Below are positions 1 to 8,075 of a stretch of DNA of 64,000 nucleotides, piece after piece; the stretch's first letter is position 1; each line of letters opens with the position of its first letter. Both the position numbers and the translations under genes were made by a program. Source of the DNA: an uncultured Lutibacter sp. (GTDB taxonomy: Bacteria > Bacteroidota > Bacteroidia > Flavobacteriales > Flavobacteriaceae); assembly GCF_947495725.1 (NCBI RefSeq), contig NZ_CANLZZ010000006.1:1-64000 (forward strand). The letters run 5' to 3'. The notes beneath the pieces were generated by a model. The model was not told where the DNA came from. It did no database searches and saw nothing but the letters and a program-made list of their open reading frames with translations.

Positions 1-72
1 CTGAGAAAATCTTAAAAATCCGTGTGGAGCCAATCTTAACATGATTTCTCCAAATGTTACTACTTTTTTCAT
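1..72 (-). CDS. kdgK: 2-keto-3-deoxygluconate kinase, N-terminal fragment
   Basis: Only the first 24 codons are in the window. The reverse complement reads MKKVVTFGEIMLRLAP and then HGFLRFSQ, the typical beginning of PfkB-family 2-dehydro-3-deoxygluconokinases, with the GEIMLRL strand that opens the sugar site. The start is an ATG at 72-70, 23 bases after the stop of the dehydrogenase at 96-1109, so the two genes look co-transcribed. The family phosphorylates KDG to KDPG in the cytoplasm. Another PfkB sugar kinase, such as one for 2-keto-3-deoxygalactonate, cannot be excluded from so short a piece. Confidence 0.75.
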   Translation of the reverse strand, partial: MKKVVTFGEIMLRLAPHGFLRFSQ

Positions 73-95
73 TTAGTCTGTATTATTATGTATAG

Positions 96-1109
96 TTATA
101 GTTTAAAGTCTACGGTTGCTTTCATAACACCAGTTTCTAAATCGCACCAGCTATCAAAGTTGGCAATCATTTCAGTATAAGGGACATTATGAGTGATGTA
201 TGAATCTGTAGGGAATTGATCTAAAACACTAATTACATGTTCAAAATCTTCAGTAGTAGCATTTCTACTACACATTAATGTCATTTCTTTAGCGTGTACT
301 TTTGGATGTGTATACGTTAGTTCTCCTTTAGATAATCCAACTAGTATAAATCGTCCTCCATGCGCCATATAATCTGGGCAAGCTTCCAAAGCAAATTTAT
401 TTCCAGATGCATCAAAAACAGCAGTTGCTAAATCTCCATTAGTAATTTCAGAAATAGCTTCAATAGGATTATTTCCTGCGTTTACAACATAATCTACACC
501 AATTTTATCTTTAGCATAAGCCAATCGTTGGTCATTCATATCAAGAGCAATAACTTTTGCTCCTGCAATTTGAGCTAATTTCATAATACCAATTCCAATT
601 GGACCACAACCTACTACAACTACAGTTTCACCTGGTTTTATATCGGCTCTTCTTACAGCGTGAGCTCCAATAGCTAAAGGTTCAACTATTGCCATTTGAT
701 CATCAGATAAATTATTAGCTGGTAATAAAATATCTGCAGGCACCGTAATTTGTTCTTGCATCCCACCATCACCGTGCACCCCTAATACTGTTATGTTTGT
801 ACAGCAGTTAGTTTTTCCGTTTCTACAAGCAATGCATTTTCCACAGCTAACATACGGCATTACTACAACCTTGTCTCCGGCTTTAATTCCACGAGCATTT
901 TCTCCAATCTCTAATACTTCAGAGGCGAGTTCATGACCTAAAATTCTTGGGTAGGTGAAAAACGCCTGATTTCCACCATAGGCGTGTATATCGGTTCCGC
1001 AAATTCCAACTTTATTTATTTGTAATAAAGCTTCATTTTCTTTTCTAACTGGAGCGTCTTTTTCTTTTAATTGAAAGTCTCCTGGTTTTTCGCAAACAAT
1101 GTATTTCAT
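96..1109 (-). CDS. Zinc-dependent alcohol dehydrogenase, L-galactonate 5-dehydrogenase (LgoD/RspB)-like
   Basis: A 337-residue medium-chain zinc dehydrogenase, cytoplasmic, with no signal peptide. Catalytic zinc ligands are C37 (GICGTD), H59/E60 (LGHE) and E143 (VEPLA). The structural zinc cluster is C89, C92, C95 and C103. The NAD(P) site is VVGCGPIG (G167, G169, G172). The ICGTDIHAYGGNQAFF segment and the late SRNATTEDF segment resemble E. coli LgoD/RspB, which oxidises L-galactonate to D-tagaturonate. Followed by reductase and dehydratase steps this yields KDG, the substrate of the kinase encoded next to it. That link suggests catabolism of L-galactose released from agar- or porphyran-type galactan. 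It is inferred from sequence likeness; another polyol or sugar-acid substrate is possible. A LacI operator lies just upstream of the start. Confidence 0.85.
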   Translation of the reverse strand: MKYIVCEKPGDFQLKEKDAPVRKENEALLQINKVGICGTDIHAYGGNQAFFTYPRILGHELASEVLEIGENARGIKAGDKVVVMPYVSCGKCIACRNGKTNCCTNITVLGVHGDGGMQEQITVPADILLPANNLSDDQMAIVEPLAIGAHAVRRADIKPGETVVVVGCGPIGIGIMKLAQIAGAKVIALDMNDQRLAYAKDKIGVDYVVNAGNNPIEAISEITNGDLATAVFDASGNKFALEACPDYMAHGGRFILVGLSKGELTYTHPKVHAKEMTLMCSRNATTEDFEHVISVLDQFPTDSYITHNVPYTEMIANFDSWCDLETGVMKATVDFKL

Positions 1110-1133
1110 TATAAATATTTTTTAAATTCGGTT

Positions 1134-1153
1134 TAGTTCAATCGTTTGAACAA
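1134..1153. promoter_or_regulatory. LacI-family operator, copy 2
   Basis: The near-palindrome TAGTTCAATCGTTTGAACAA with a central CG matches the perfect operator at 1272-1291 at 18 of 20 positions. It sits 25 bases upstream of the dehydrogenase start on the minus strand, so repressor bound here would cover that gene's promoter region or transcription start. Confidence 0.8.
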
Positions 1154-1243
1154 TTTATTAAAAAAATAAAGATTTAAAATAAATCTTTTTGTTTATATCT
1201 CTCTGTAACCCCAGTAAAATAAAGAAAAATATTAATTTATTTA

Positions 1244-1274
1244 TTTGGCATTTAGAAAAAAGAGTCTATCTTTG
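1244..1274 (+). promoter_or_regulatory. Bacteroidota-type promoter of the lacI gene
   Basis: A -33 box TTTG (1244-1247) and a perfect -7 box TATCTTTG (1267-1274, consensus TAnnTTTG) are separated by 19 bases. Transcription should begin near 1280, inside the operator at 1271-1292. A TTG at 1245 is therefore part of the -33 box and not a start codon. Confidence 0.7.
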
Positions 1275-1292
1275 TTCAATCGATTGAACAAA
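1271..1292. promoter_or_regulatory. LacI-family operator, copy 1 (perfect 22-bp palindrome)
   Basis: The inner 20 bases are TTGTTCAATCGATTGAACAA, a perfect inverted repeat with a central CG, and one more T/A pair extends it on each side. It overlaps the -7 box and the predicted transcription start of the adjacent lacI-type gene, the classic position for autorepression. Confidence 0.85.
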
Positions 1293-1304
1293 TGTATAAA
1301 AATT

Positions 1305-2330
1305 TTGGGAATTAAAAAAAAATCTACAATAAAAGATATTGCTAATGTTTTAGGGTTGACGCCTTCGGCTGTCTCTAAAGCGTTAAACAACCATCCTAGA
1401 ATTAGTGATAAAACGAAAATTGCTGTAAAACAAGTTGCAGAGAATTTAAACTATCAACCAAATCATTTAGCAAGTGCTTTACGAAAAGGGAAAAGTAATT
1501 TGGTGGGTGTAATTATTCCTAGAAATAATAGTAATTTCTTTTCTTCTGTGTTAGAAAATATAGAGGAAGTTTTAAATAAAGAAGGTTATAATATTATTAT
1601 TACTCAATCTAATGAGTCTTATAAAAAAGAATGTAATAATATAGAATCTTTATTGTACACTCAGGTTGATGGTATTATTGCTTCTTTGGCAAATGAAACG
1701 GTTAATTTGGAATATTATGAGAAAATTAAGGCGAAAGGAATTCCTTTAATTTTATTTGATAGAGGTGAAAATGATTTAAATGTGGATTATGTAGGTATTG
1801 ATGATTATTTATCGAGTCATATGATTATTGAGCATTTAGTATCTCAAAAATGTAAAAGAATTGCTCATATTGCAGGTTTTAGTCATTCTAGAATATATAA
1901 AAATAGGATTTCGGGCTATAGAGATGCTCTAAAAGAATATAATTTACCTATTGAAGAAGATTTAATTATTGAAAGTAATTTGAGAATAGAAGATGGTAGG
2001 CGAATTATGGAGGGATTGTTAAATTTACCAAAAAGACCCGATGCAGTTTATGCCGCAGGTGATTATGCTGCCTTAGGAGCTTTACAAGTTTTAAAAGAAA
2101 ATAATATTAATGTTCCAAACGATATAGCTTTGGTAGGTTTTAGTAATGAGCCATTTACCTCATTTGTACAACCATCAATTTCTACAATTGATCAAAAAAG
2201 CGAGTTGATTGGAAAGCTAGCAGCTGAAGCGTTTTTAAATAGGATTGAAAATCCATCAATAAAAACTACTTTAAATAAAATTATAGTAGATGCTGAGTTA
2301 ATTGTAAGAGATTCATCTAATAGAGAATAG
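1305..2330 (+). CDS. LacI/GalR-family transcriptional regulator
   Basis: The N-terminal helix-turn-helix (STIKDIANVLGLTPSAVSKALN, about residues 7-28) is followed by the hinge helix HLASALRKGKSNLVGV. A periplasmic-binding-protein-like sugar sensor fills the rest, ending with the usual VGFSNEPFTSFVQPSISTIDQ segment. The start is uncertain. The open frame extends to 1245, but that codon is inside the promoter, so the TTG at 1305 is preferred (341 residues). An ATG at 1294 is out of frame and gives only seven codons. The gene diverges from the dehydrogenase/kdgK pair with operator copies facing both, so it probably represses both until a sugar or sugar-acid inducer binds. The effector is unknown. 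Confidence 0.88.
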   Translation: MGIKKKSTIKDIANVLGLTPSAVSKALNNHPRISDKTKIAVKQVAENLNYQPNHLASALRKGKSNLVGVIIPRNNSNFFSSVLENIEEVLNKEGYNIIITQSNESYKKECNNIESLLYTQVDGIIASLANETVNLEYYEKIKAKGIPLILFDRGENDLNVDYVGIDDYLSSHMIIEHLVSQKCKRIAHIAGFSHSRIYKNRISGYRDALKEYNLPIEEDLIIESNLRIEDGRRIMEGLLNLPKRPDAVYAAGDYAALGALQVLKENNINVPNDIALVGFSNEPFTSFVQPSISTIDQKSELIGKLAAEAFLNRIENPSIKTTLNKIIVDAELIVRDSSNRE

Positions 2331-2386
2331 TTCGGTTTTGAATGACTATGTTTGTTTGAATATTAAAGATTTGAAAAAGGCAATTA

Positions 2387-2416
2387 TTTGTTTAATCAAA
2401 TTTTTAATATCTTTTG
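2387..2416 (+). promoter_or_regulatory. Possible promoter of the HTCS gene
   Basis: TTTG at 2387-2390 and TATCTTTT at 2408-2415 (7 of 8 to TAnnTTTG) are separated by 17 bases. This would give a short leader before the ATG at 2435. It is moderately convincing only, because AT-rich sequence makes chance matches likely. Confidence 0.4.
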
Positions 2417-2434
2417 TTAATATTTTTACTAATT

Positions 2435-5400
2435 ATGAAATACAGATTATCAAAATATAATATCAAGAGTTTTGTAATAAGTTTTATTATAAACGTTGTT
2501 TCTATTGGAGTTTGTGTTGCTCAAGGTGGAATTTCATTTGATCACCTTTCTACAAAAAATGGACTTTCGCAAAATGATGTCAATGCTATTTATCAAGACA
2601 ATCAAGGATTTATGTGGTTTGGAACACATGATGGTTTAAACCGTTATGATGGCTATAAGTTTACAGTTTTTAAACCTAATCCAAATGATGAGTTTAGTAT
2701 TAATAGTAATTTGGTTTGGAAAATTACGGGCGATGAAAATGATAATTTATGGATAGGTACTACGGGTTATGGATTAAACTATTTTGATAAGTCCTCAGAG
2801 AAATTTAGGCAATTTAGACATAATGAAGATGATGTTAATAGTTTAAGTAGTGATTATATTAGAGATATATATTTAGATAGGCAAAATCGTTTATGGATTG
2901 GAACTAAAGAAGGTTTAGACATGATTGATGTTACAAAAAATCATGACTCTTTAGTGTTTCATCATTTTAAACCTAATCTAGATAATTTTATAGAAAACCA
3001 AGGAAGTAATGCCATATCCTGTATTTTTCAAGATAGTCAAGATAGAATACTAGTTGGAGGGGCTAGAGGAATTTATAAATTATCGAGAGATAAAATGGGA
3101 GCCAATTATTTTCAGGTTATAAATAAATCAATTGGAATAAACAATATTCAGGTTAGAGACATTAGCGAAGACTCCTTTGGAAGATTGTTAATTGCTACTG
3201 TAAATAATTTGCATATATCTTATTTAAATAATGAAAAGCCAAAAAAAAATAAAATTCCATTAACCAGCGCTAATTATATTATTGAAAATGGTGAAAATTT
3301 ATGGATCGGCGGTAATGAGGGTTTGTTTTACTTTAAGAATGACGATAAAAACGCTGTTCCTAAACTTTTAAATCATTTTAAATATGATCCAAAAAGTTCT
3401 ATTAGTAGTTTAAGTAAAAACTTGGTTACATCCTTATTTATTGATAATACCGGAATAGTTTGGATAGGAACAAATGGAGGAGGAGTTAATATATTTGACC
3501 CAGAGAGTAAGCAGTTTAATTTAGTTCAAAAAAATTCGAATCCAAGTAGTTTAAGTAATGATAATATTCGAGCAATATTTGAAGATAGCAATGGTTACTT
3601 ATGGATTGGCACAGAAGGTGGAGGATTAAATATGTTAAAAAAAGAAGATAATGATAATTATAATAAATTTACAAACCTTAATAAAATAAATCGTCCTTTT
3701 GCAATTACAGAAATAGCGCAGGGAAATAAAAAGTTGCTTTTAGTAGGAGGGCAAAGCTCACCTGGAATTTTTCAGATTGATATTACGCAACCTAGAAGTT
3801 TTTCTGAAAACGATTTAACTAGGTTTTTTAATGGTATACCAAGTGTTTTTTCTTTGTTAGAAGATAGCAATAAAAATTTATGGATTGGTACTTATAGTGG
3901 AGGTGTTTATAGGTGTTTAATTTATGGAAACAACTACGAGTATAAAAGAGATATACTTTCTCATAATATAAATCAGCCTAATAGCATTGCAAATGACATT
4001 ATTAGAGATATTTTTGAAGACAGTAAAGGAGATATATGGTTTGGAACAGGTAATGGCTTATCTCGCTTAACAAAAAACGAAGCATTAAAGAAAAATCCTG
4101 AATTTATAAATTATAAAAACAAAAAGAACGATAGTACTAGTTTAAGTCATAACTATGTTTTAACCATTTTTGAAAGTAGCAAAGGTGATATTTGGATTGG
4201 AACTTTTGGAGGTGGACTCAATAAACTAATTGCCTCGTCCAATCCAGAAAGAGATTATTTTAAAAATTATTCTGAAAAAAATGGTCTTCCAAATAATGTA
4301 ATAAAAGGAATTTTGGAAGATGATGAAGGAAATTTATGGCTTTCAACAAATAAAGGTTTGTCTAAATTTAACCCAACTACAGAAGTTTTTAAAAATTACG
4401 ATAGTAATGATGGACTACAAAATGACGAATTTGGTGAATTAGCTCGTTTTAAGAAAAGAAATGGCGAAATGATATTTGGAGGAGTTAGTGGTTTTAATAC
4501 GTTTTTTCCAGATAAAATAAAGGACAACTCAATTAAAGCGGAAACAGTTATTACAGGCTTTTCAATTTTTAATAAACCAATAGGAATTAATGAAGAAATT
4601 AACGGACGTGTTATTTTAAATAAATCAATTAATGAAATTGACCAAATAGATTTAAAATATAGTGAAAATAGTTTTTCATTTGAATTTGCGGCACTACATT
4701 ATGCGGCTCCTCTAAAAAATCAATACGCATATAAATTAGAAGGGTTTAATGAAGATTGGGTTTTTACTTCATCTGATAAAAGATTTGCAACTTATACAAA
4801 TTTAGAACCTGGTATTTATACCTTAAAGGTAAAAGCATCAAATAACGATGGGCTTTGGGATGAAACTCCTATAGAATTAAAAATTAATGTTATTCCACCA
4901 TTTTGGAGAACAAATACAGCCAACGGTATTTATATATTGTTGTTTTTCTTGGCTATGATTGGCTTTAGAAGATTTACCATTATTCGCTCTACGAAGAAAC
5001 ATCAGCTTGAGTTGGAGCATTTTGAAAAAGAAAAACACGAAGAAATACATAGATTAAAACTAGAGTTTTTTACGAATATTTCACATGAATTTAGAACTCC
5101 TTTAACTTTAATAAAGGGCCCTTTAGAATATTTACAAAAGAATTGGAGAAATGTAGATCCAACTAAGGTAGAGGAGCAATATAATTTAATGCATAAAAAT
5201 ACAAATTACCTTTTAAGACTGGTAAATCAATTGTTAGATTTTAGAAAAATGGACAAAGGGAAAATGAGTCTAAAGGTTGGTAATAGCGATTTAATTGAGT
5301 TTATTAAAGTTGTTGGAGAACCATTTCAATTTTTAAGTAAGAAAAAAGCAGTTAATTTTAAAATTAAATCGAAGCTAAAATCTCTAAAATGCTGGTTTGA

Positions 5401-6718
5401 TCCAGATGCTGTTGAGAAAATAATGAATAATTTATTATCCAATGCATTTAAATTTACACCAAGTCAAGGAAATATCTCAATATTAATTAGCGATGGAGCA
5501 GATTTTGAAGTGCCGAAAGAATTAGAACAAAAAAATAATTTAGAAGATTTTGTGGTTATAGAAGTGAAAGATTCGGGAAGAGGAATTCCAAAGCACAGGA
5601 TTAAGTTTATTTTTGAACGTTTTTATGTAGATAGAGATGTTAGAAGAGTTAATTCGGAAGGAACAGGTATAGGATTGGCTTTTACCAAAAAACTGGTTGA
5701 ATTACATCAAGGAAGTATAGATGTTATAAGTGAACAAAAAAAAGGAACAAGTTTTGTAATTTATTTACCTAAAAATAAATCGTATTATGAAGATAATATA
5801 GATATAACTTTTAGTGATGATAATGAAAGTGAAACATTTATAAATGAACAAAATGCTGAATCATACGCAGTTGGTGTTTTTGATGAAATTGTGGATCAAA
5901 ATTATTCAAAAACAAGATCTAAAAACCCAATTTTATTAATTGTTGATGATAATGCGGATATTAGATCATTTATAAAATTAGGTTTAGAAGAAAAATATGA
6001 AATTTATGAAGCTGAAAATGGGGTGAAAGGTTTTGAACTGGCTTCAAAAATAATTCCAAACATTATAATTACAGATATTTTAATGCCAATAATGGATGGT
6101 ATTGAATTTTGTGAAAAATTAAAAACTACGCAAGAAACAAGCCATATTCCAGTGGTTATGCTTACAGCCAAAACATCACCAGAATGGGAAAAAGAAGGTT
6201 TAAAAATTGGTGCAGATTCATATGTAAGAAAACCTTTCGATATGGAGCTTTTAGAGTTAAAATTGTCTAATATTTTAAACTACAGAGATAAATTAAGAAA
6301 AAGGTTTAATAGAGATACCACCTTGCAACCAAAAGAAGTTACTGTAACTTCTACAGATGAAATATTTCTTCATAAAGCAATTGAAATTGTTGAGAAAAAT
6401 ATGATGAACTCAGATTTTAGCGTTGAGCAATTAGTAAAAGAAATGTCCTTGAGTAGGAGTAATCTGTACTTAAAAATAAAAGAATTAACAGGGTTGTCAT
6501 CAAGTGAATTTATTAGAAACATTCGATTAAAAAGAGCTGTACAGTTATTGGAAAAAAGCGATATGTCGGTGAAAGAAATTATGTATATGACAGGGTTTAA
6601 TACAGCGTCCTATTTTTCCAAATGTTTTAAAAAACAATTTGGTGTAATTCCTAGTAAATATATTAGACAGAGAAATAATAGTGAAGAAACAATTGAGAAT
6701 TTAATTGAAGATAAATAG
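2435..6718 (+). CDS. Hybrid two-component system regulator (HTCS)
   Basis: A single-protein sensor and transcription activator of 1427 residues from the ATG at 2435; an in-frame TTG at 2414 lies in the promoter. Order: signal peptide; periplasmic beta-propeller repeats of the WFGTHDGLNRYDG / LWIGT type to about residue 700; a Y_Y_Y domain (about 740-820); one membrane span after NVIPPFWR; HisKA with H884 in NISHEFRTP; HATPase with NNLLSNAFKFTP, DSGRGIP and GTGIGL (about 990-1110); receiver domain with D1214 in IITDILMP; AraC-type helix-turn-helix (about 1308-1415). Such proteins sense released oligosaccharides directly and switch on polysaccharide utilisation genes. It is the only HTCS here and the best candidate to act on the 21-bp-spaced direct repeats found upstream of several genes. 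Confidence 0.97.
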   Translation: MKYRLSKYNIKSFVISFIINVVSIGVCVAQGGISFDHLSTKNGLSQNDVNAIYQDNQGFMWFGTHDGLNRYDGYKFTVFKPNPNDEFSINSNLVWKITGDENDNLWIGTTGYGLNYFDKSSEKFRQFRHNEDDVNSLSSDYIRDIYLDRQNRLWIGTKEGLDMIDVTKNHDSLVFHHFKPNLDNFIENQGSNAISCIFQDSQDRILVGGARGIYKLSRDKMGANYFQVINKSIGINNIQVRDISEDSFGRLLIATVNNLHISYLNNEKPKKNKIPLTSANYIIENGENLWIGGNEGLFYFKNDDKNAVPKLLNHFKYDPKSSISSLSKNLVTSLFIDNTGIVWIGTNGGGVNIFDPESKQFNLVQKNSNPSSLSNDNIRAIFEDSNGYLWIGTEGGGLNMLKKEDNDNYNKFTNLNKINRPFAITEIAQGNKKLLLVGGQSSPGIFQIDITQPRSFSENDLTRFFNGIPSVFSLLEDSNKNLWIGTYSGGVYRCLIYGNNYEYKRDILSHNINQPNSIANDIIRDIFEDSKGDIWFGTGNGLSRLTKNEALKKNPEFINYKNKKNDSTSLSHNYVLTIFESSKGDIWIGTFGGGLNKLIASSNPERDYFKNYSEKNGLPNNVIKGILEDDEGNLWLSTNKGLSKFNPTTEVFKNYDSNDGLQNDEFGELARFKKRNGEMIFGGVSGFNTFFPDKIKDNSIKAETVITGFSIFNKPIGINEEINGRVILNKSINEIDQIDLKYSENSFSFEFAALHYAAPLKNQYAYKLEGFNEDWVFTSSDKRFATYTNLEPGIYTLKVKASNNDGLWDETPIELKINVIPPFWRTNTANGIYILLFFLAMIGFRRFTIIRSTKKHQLELEHFEKEKHEEIHRLKLEFFTNISHEFRTPLTLIKGPLEYLQKNWRNVDPTKVEEQYNLMHKNTNYLLRLVNQLLDFRKMDKGKMSLKVGNSDLIEFIKVVGEPFQFLSKKKAVNFKIKSKLKSLKCWFDPDAVEKIMNNLLSNAFKFTPSQGNISILISDGADFEVPKELEQKNNLEDFVVIEVKDSGRGIPKHRIKFIFERFYVDRDVRRVNSEGTGIGLAFTKKLVELHQGSIDVISEQKKGTSFVIYLPKNKSYYEDNIDITFSDDNESETFINEQNAESYAVGVFDEIVDQNYSKTRSKNPILLIVDDNADIRSFIKLGLEEKYEIYEAENGVKGFELASKIIPNIIITDILMPIMDGIEFCEKLKTTQETSHIPVVMLTAKTSPEWEKEGLKIGADSYVRKPFDMELLELKLSNILNYRDKLRKRFNRDTTLQPKEVTVTSTDEIFLHKAIEIVEKNMMNSDFSVEQLVKEMSLSRSNLYLKIKELTGLSSSEFIRNIRLKRAVQLLEKSDMSVKEIMYMTGFNTASYFSKCFKKQFGVIPSKYIRQRNNSEETIENLIEDK

Positions 6719-7925
6719 TAAAAATCATTTAAAATTGAAAATAGAAAAATTGTTTTTTATTATATGTTTGTTACTCTTTGTTTTGAGTTGTCAATCTAAT
6801 ACAGAATACCAAAAAGGAACCTTTGGATACGATTTTAGCTTCTTAAAAAAACATATTGATCCAATTATTTTATCTAATTCAAACTCTAAAATTATTGTAT
6901 CTCCTAAGCTTCAAGGAAGAGTATTAAGTAGCACTTCAAATGGAATGTTTGGCAAAAGTTATGGCTGGCTTAATTATAAATTAATTGAAAGTGAAAAATT
7001 TAGAGTTGGAGGAAATGGCTTTGGAGGTGAAGATCGTTTTTGGTTAGGACCAATTGGAAGTAAGTTTTCATTATATTATAATGGAAAAGAAATAGAAAGT
7101 GATAATTGGTACGTTCCAAAAGCTATAGATATTGAAACATATAATGTGGTTAAAAAAACAACTTCGGAAATAGAATTTGAAAAGAAATTAAAACTTGTAA
7201 ATAATATTAATACCAATTTTAATATAAAGTTAAATAGACAAATTAAATTATTTTCAATTTCTGAAATTGAAAAAGATTTAGAAATTGAAATTTCAAAAAA
7301 TATAAAAGTTGTAGGTTTTCAATCTAAAAATAGTATTGAAAATATTGGAAATGATTGGATTGAAAAAAATGGAATTATAGCACCCTGGATTTTAGGGATG
7401 TTTCAAGGCACACATAAATCTATAGGAATATTTCCTGTTAATAAAAAAGAAAATGATTCATTAACTATTCAAAAATATTTAGCTGAAATAGATAAGGATA
7501 AATTAGTTTGTTCGGATAGTGCAGTTTTTTATAAAACAGATGGAGCTTATAGAAGTAAAATAGGAATTAATAAAATTAATGCGAAACCTATCTTTGGAAA
7601 CATAGATTTTAAAAATAAAGTGTTAACAATTATTACGTTTAAGTTTAACAATAAAGGAAACTATTTAAATTGTGATGAATATAATCACAGTGAGCTTTAC
7701 AAAGGTGATGTTGTAAGTTGTTATAATAATGCTAGTGAAAATAACGTTTCAACTTTTTTCGAGTTAGAAAGTGCTGCTTCAGCAAAAGTATTAAAAAACG
7801 GAGAAAGGAACATTCATTGGCATAATACATATCATTTTGAAGGACCTATGACAGATTTAGAGCACATAGCAAAAAAGCTTTTAGGGGTTAGTTTAAAGGC
7901 TTTGAAGAATGATAATTTTAAATAA
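6705..7925 (+). CDS. DUF6786-like lipoprotein coupled to the HTCS
   Basis: A 406-residue lipoprotein with a clear lipobox (FVLSC, C29), so probably anchored at the periplasmic or outer-membrane face. No ATG precedes the lipobox. A TTG start at 6705 overlaps the HTCS stop by 14 bases, and a TTG at 6735 would also give a good signal peptide. I recognise the N-terminal pattern (SPKLQGRVLSST, then SYGWLNY and the glycine-rich GGNGFGGEDRFWLGP) as resembling DUF6786 proteins, which occur in many marine polysaccharide loci and have no established function. The beta-rich pattern with internal His (NIHWHNTYHFEGP near the end) is compatible with a mutarotase-like sugar-binding fold, which is inference. 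Overlap with the sensor gene suggests a linked role in sensing or ligand presentation. Confidence 0.8.
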   Translation: MKINSKNHLKLKIEKLFFIICLLLFVLSCQSNTEYQKGTFGYDFSFLKKHIDPIILSNSNSKIIVSPKLQGRVLSSTSNGMFGKSYGWLNYKLIESEKFRVGGNGFGGEDRFWLGPIGSKFSLYYNGKEIESDNWYVPKAIDIETYNVVKKTTSEIEFEKKLKLVNNINTNFNIKLNRQIKLFSISEIEKDLEIEISKNIKVVGFQSKNSIENIGNDWIEKNGIIAPWILGMFQGTHKSIGIFPVNKKENDSLTIQKYLAEIDKDKLVCSDSAVFYKTDGAYRSKIGINKINAKPIFGNIDFKNKVLTIITFKFNNKGNYLNCDEYNHSELYKGDVVSCYNNASENNVSTFFELESAASAKVLKNGERNIHWHNTYHFEGPMTDLEHIAKKLLGVSLKALKNDNFK

Positions 7926-8024
7926 AAACATTTGTTGCACTATAAAATTCATACGTTTTTAAATTATTGATTTTAATAAAGCAACTTTGTAAAATAGATT
8001 TTTTGAATTAAATAATAAGGTTAA

Positions 8025-8053
8025 ACAGTGCTCGTGTAAAAAACGAGCATTGT
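8025..8053 (+). promoter_or_regulatory. RNA hairpin upstream of sulfatase gene
   Basis: The arms ACAGTGCTCGT and ACGAGCATTGT form an 11-bp stem with one G-U pair around a GTAAAAA loop. It ends 22 bases before the ATG at 8076 and about 100 bases after the previous stop. The T-run after it is poor, so it is either a weak terminator or a leader structure. Confidence 0.45.
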
Positions 8054-8075
8054 TTGTAATAAAAACAAAAGCACC

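Noticed and set aside
1245-1304. N-terminal extension of the LacI regulator from a TTG at 1245
   Set aside because: That TTG is the -33 promoter box, and the extension covers the -7 box and a perfect operator palindrome.
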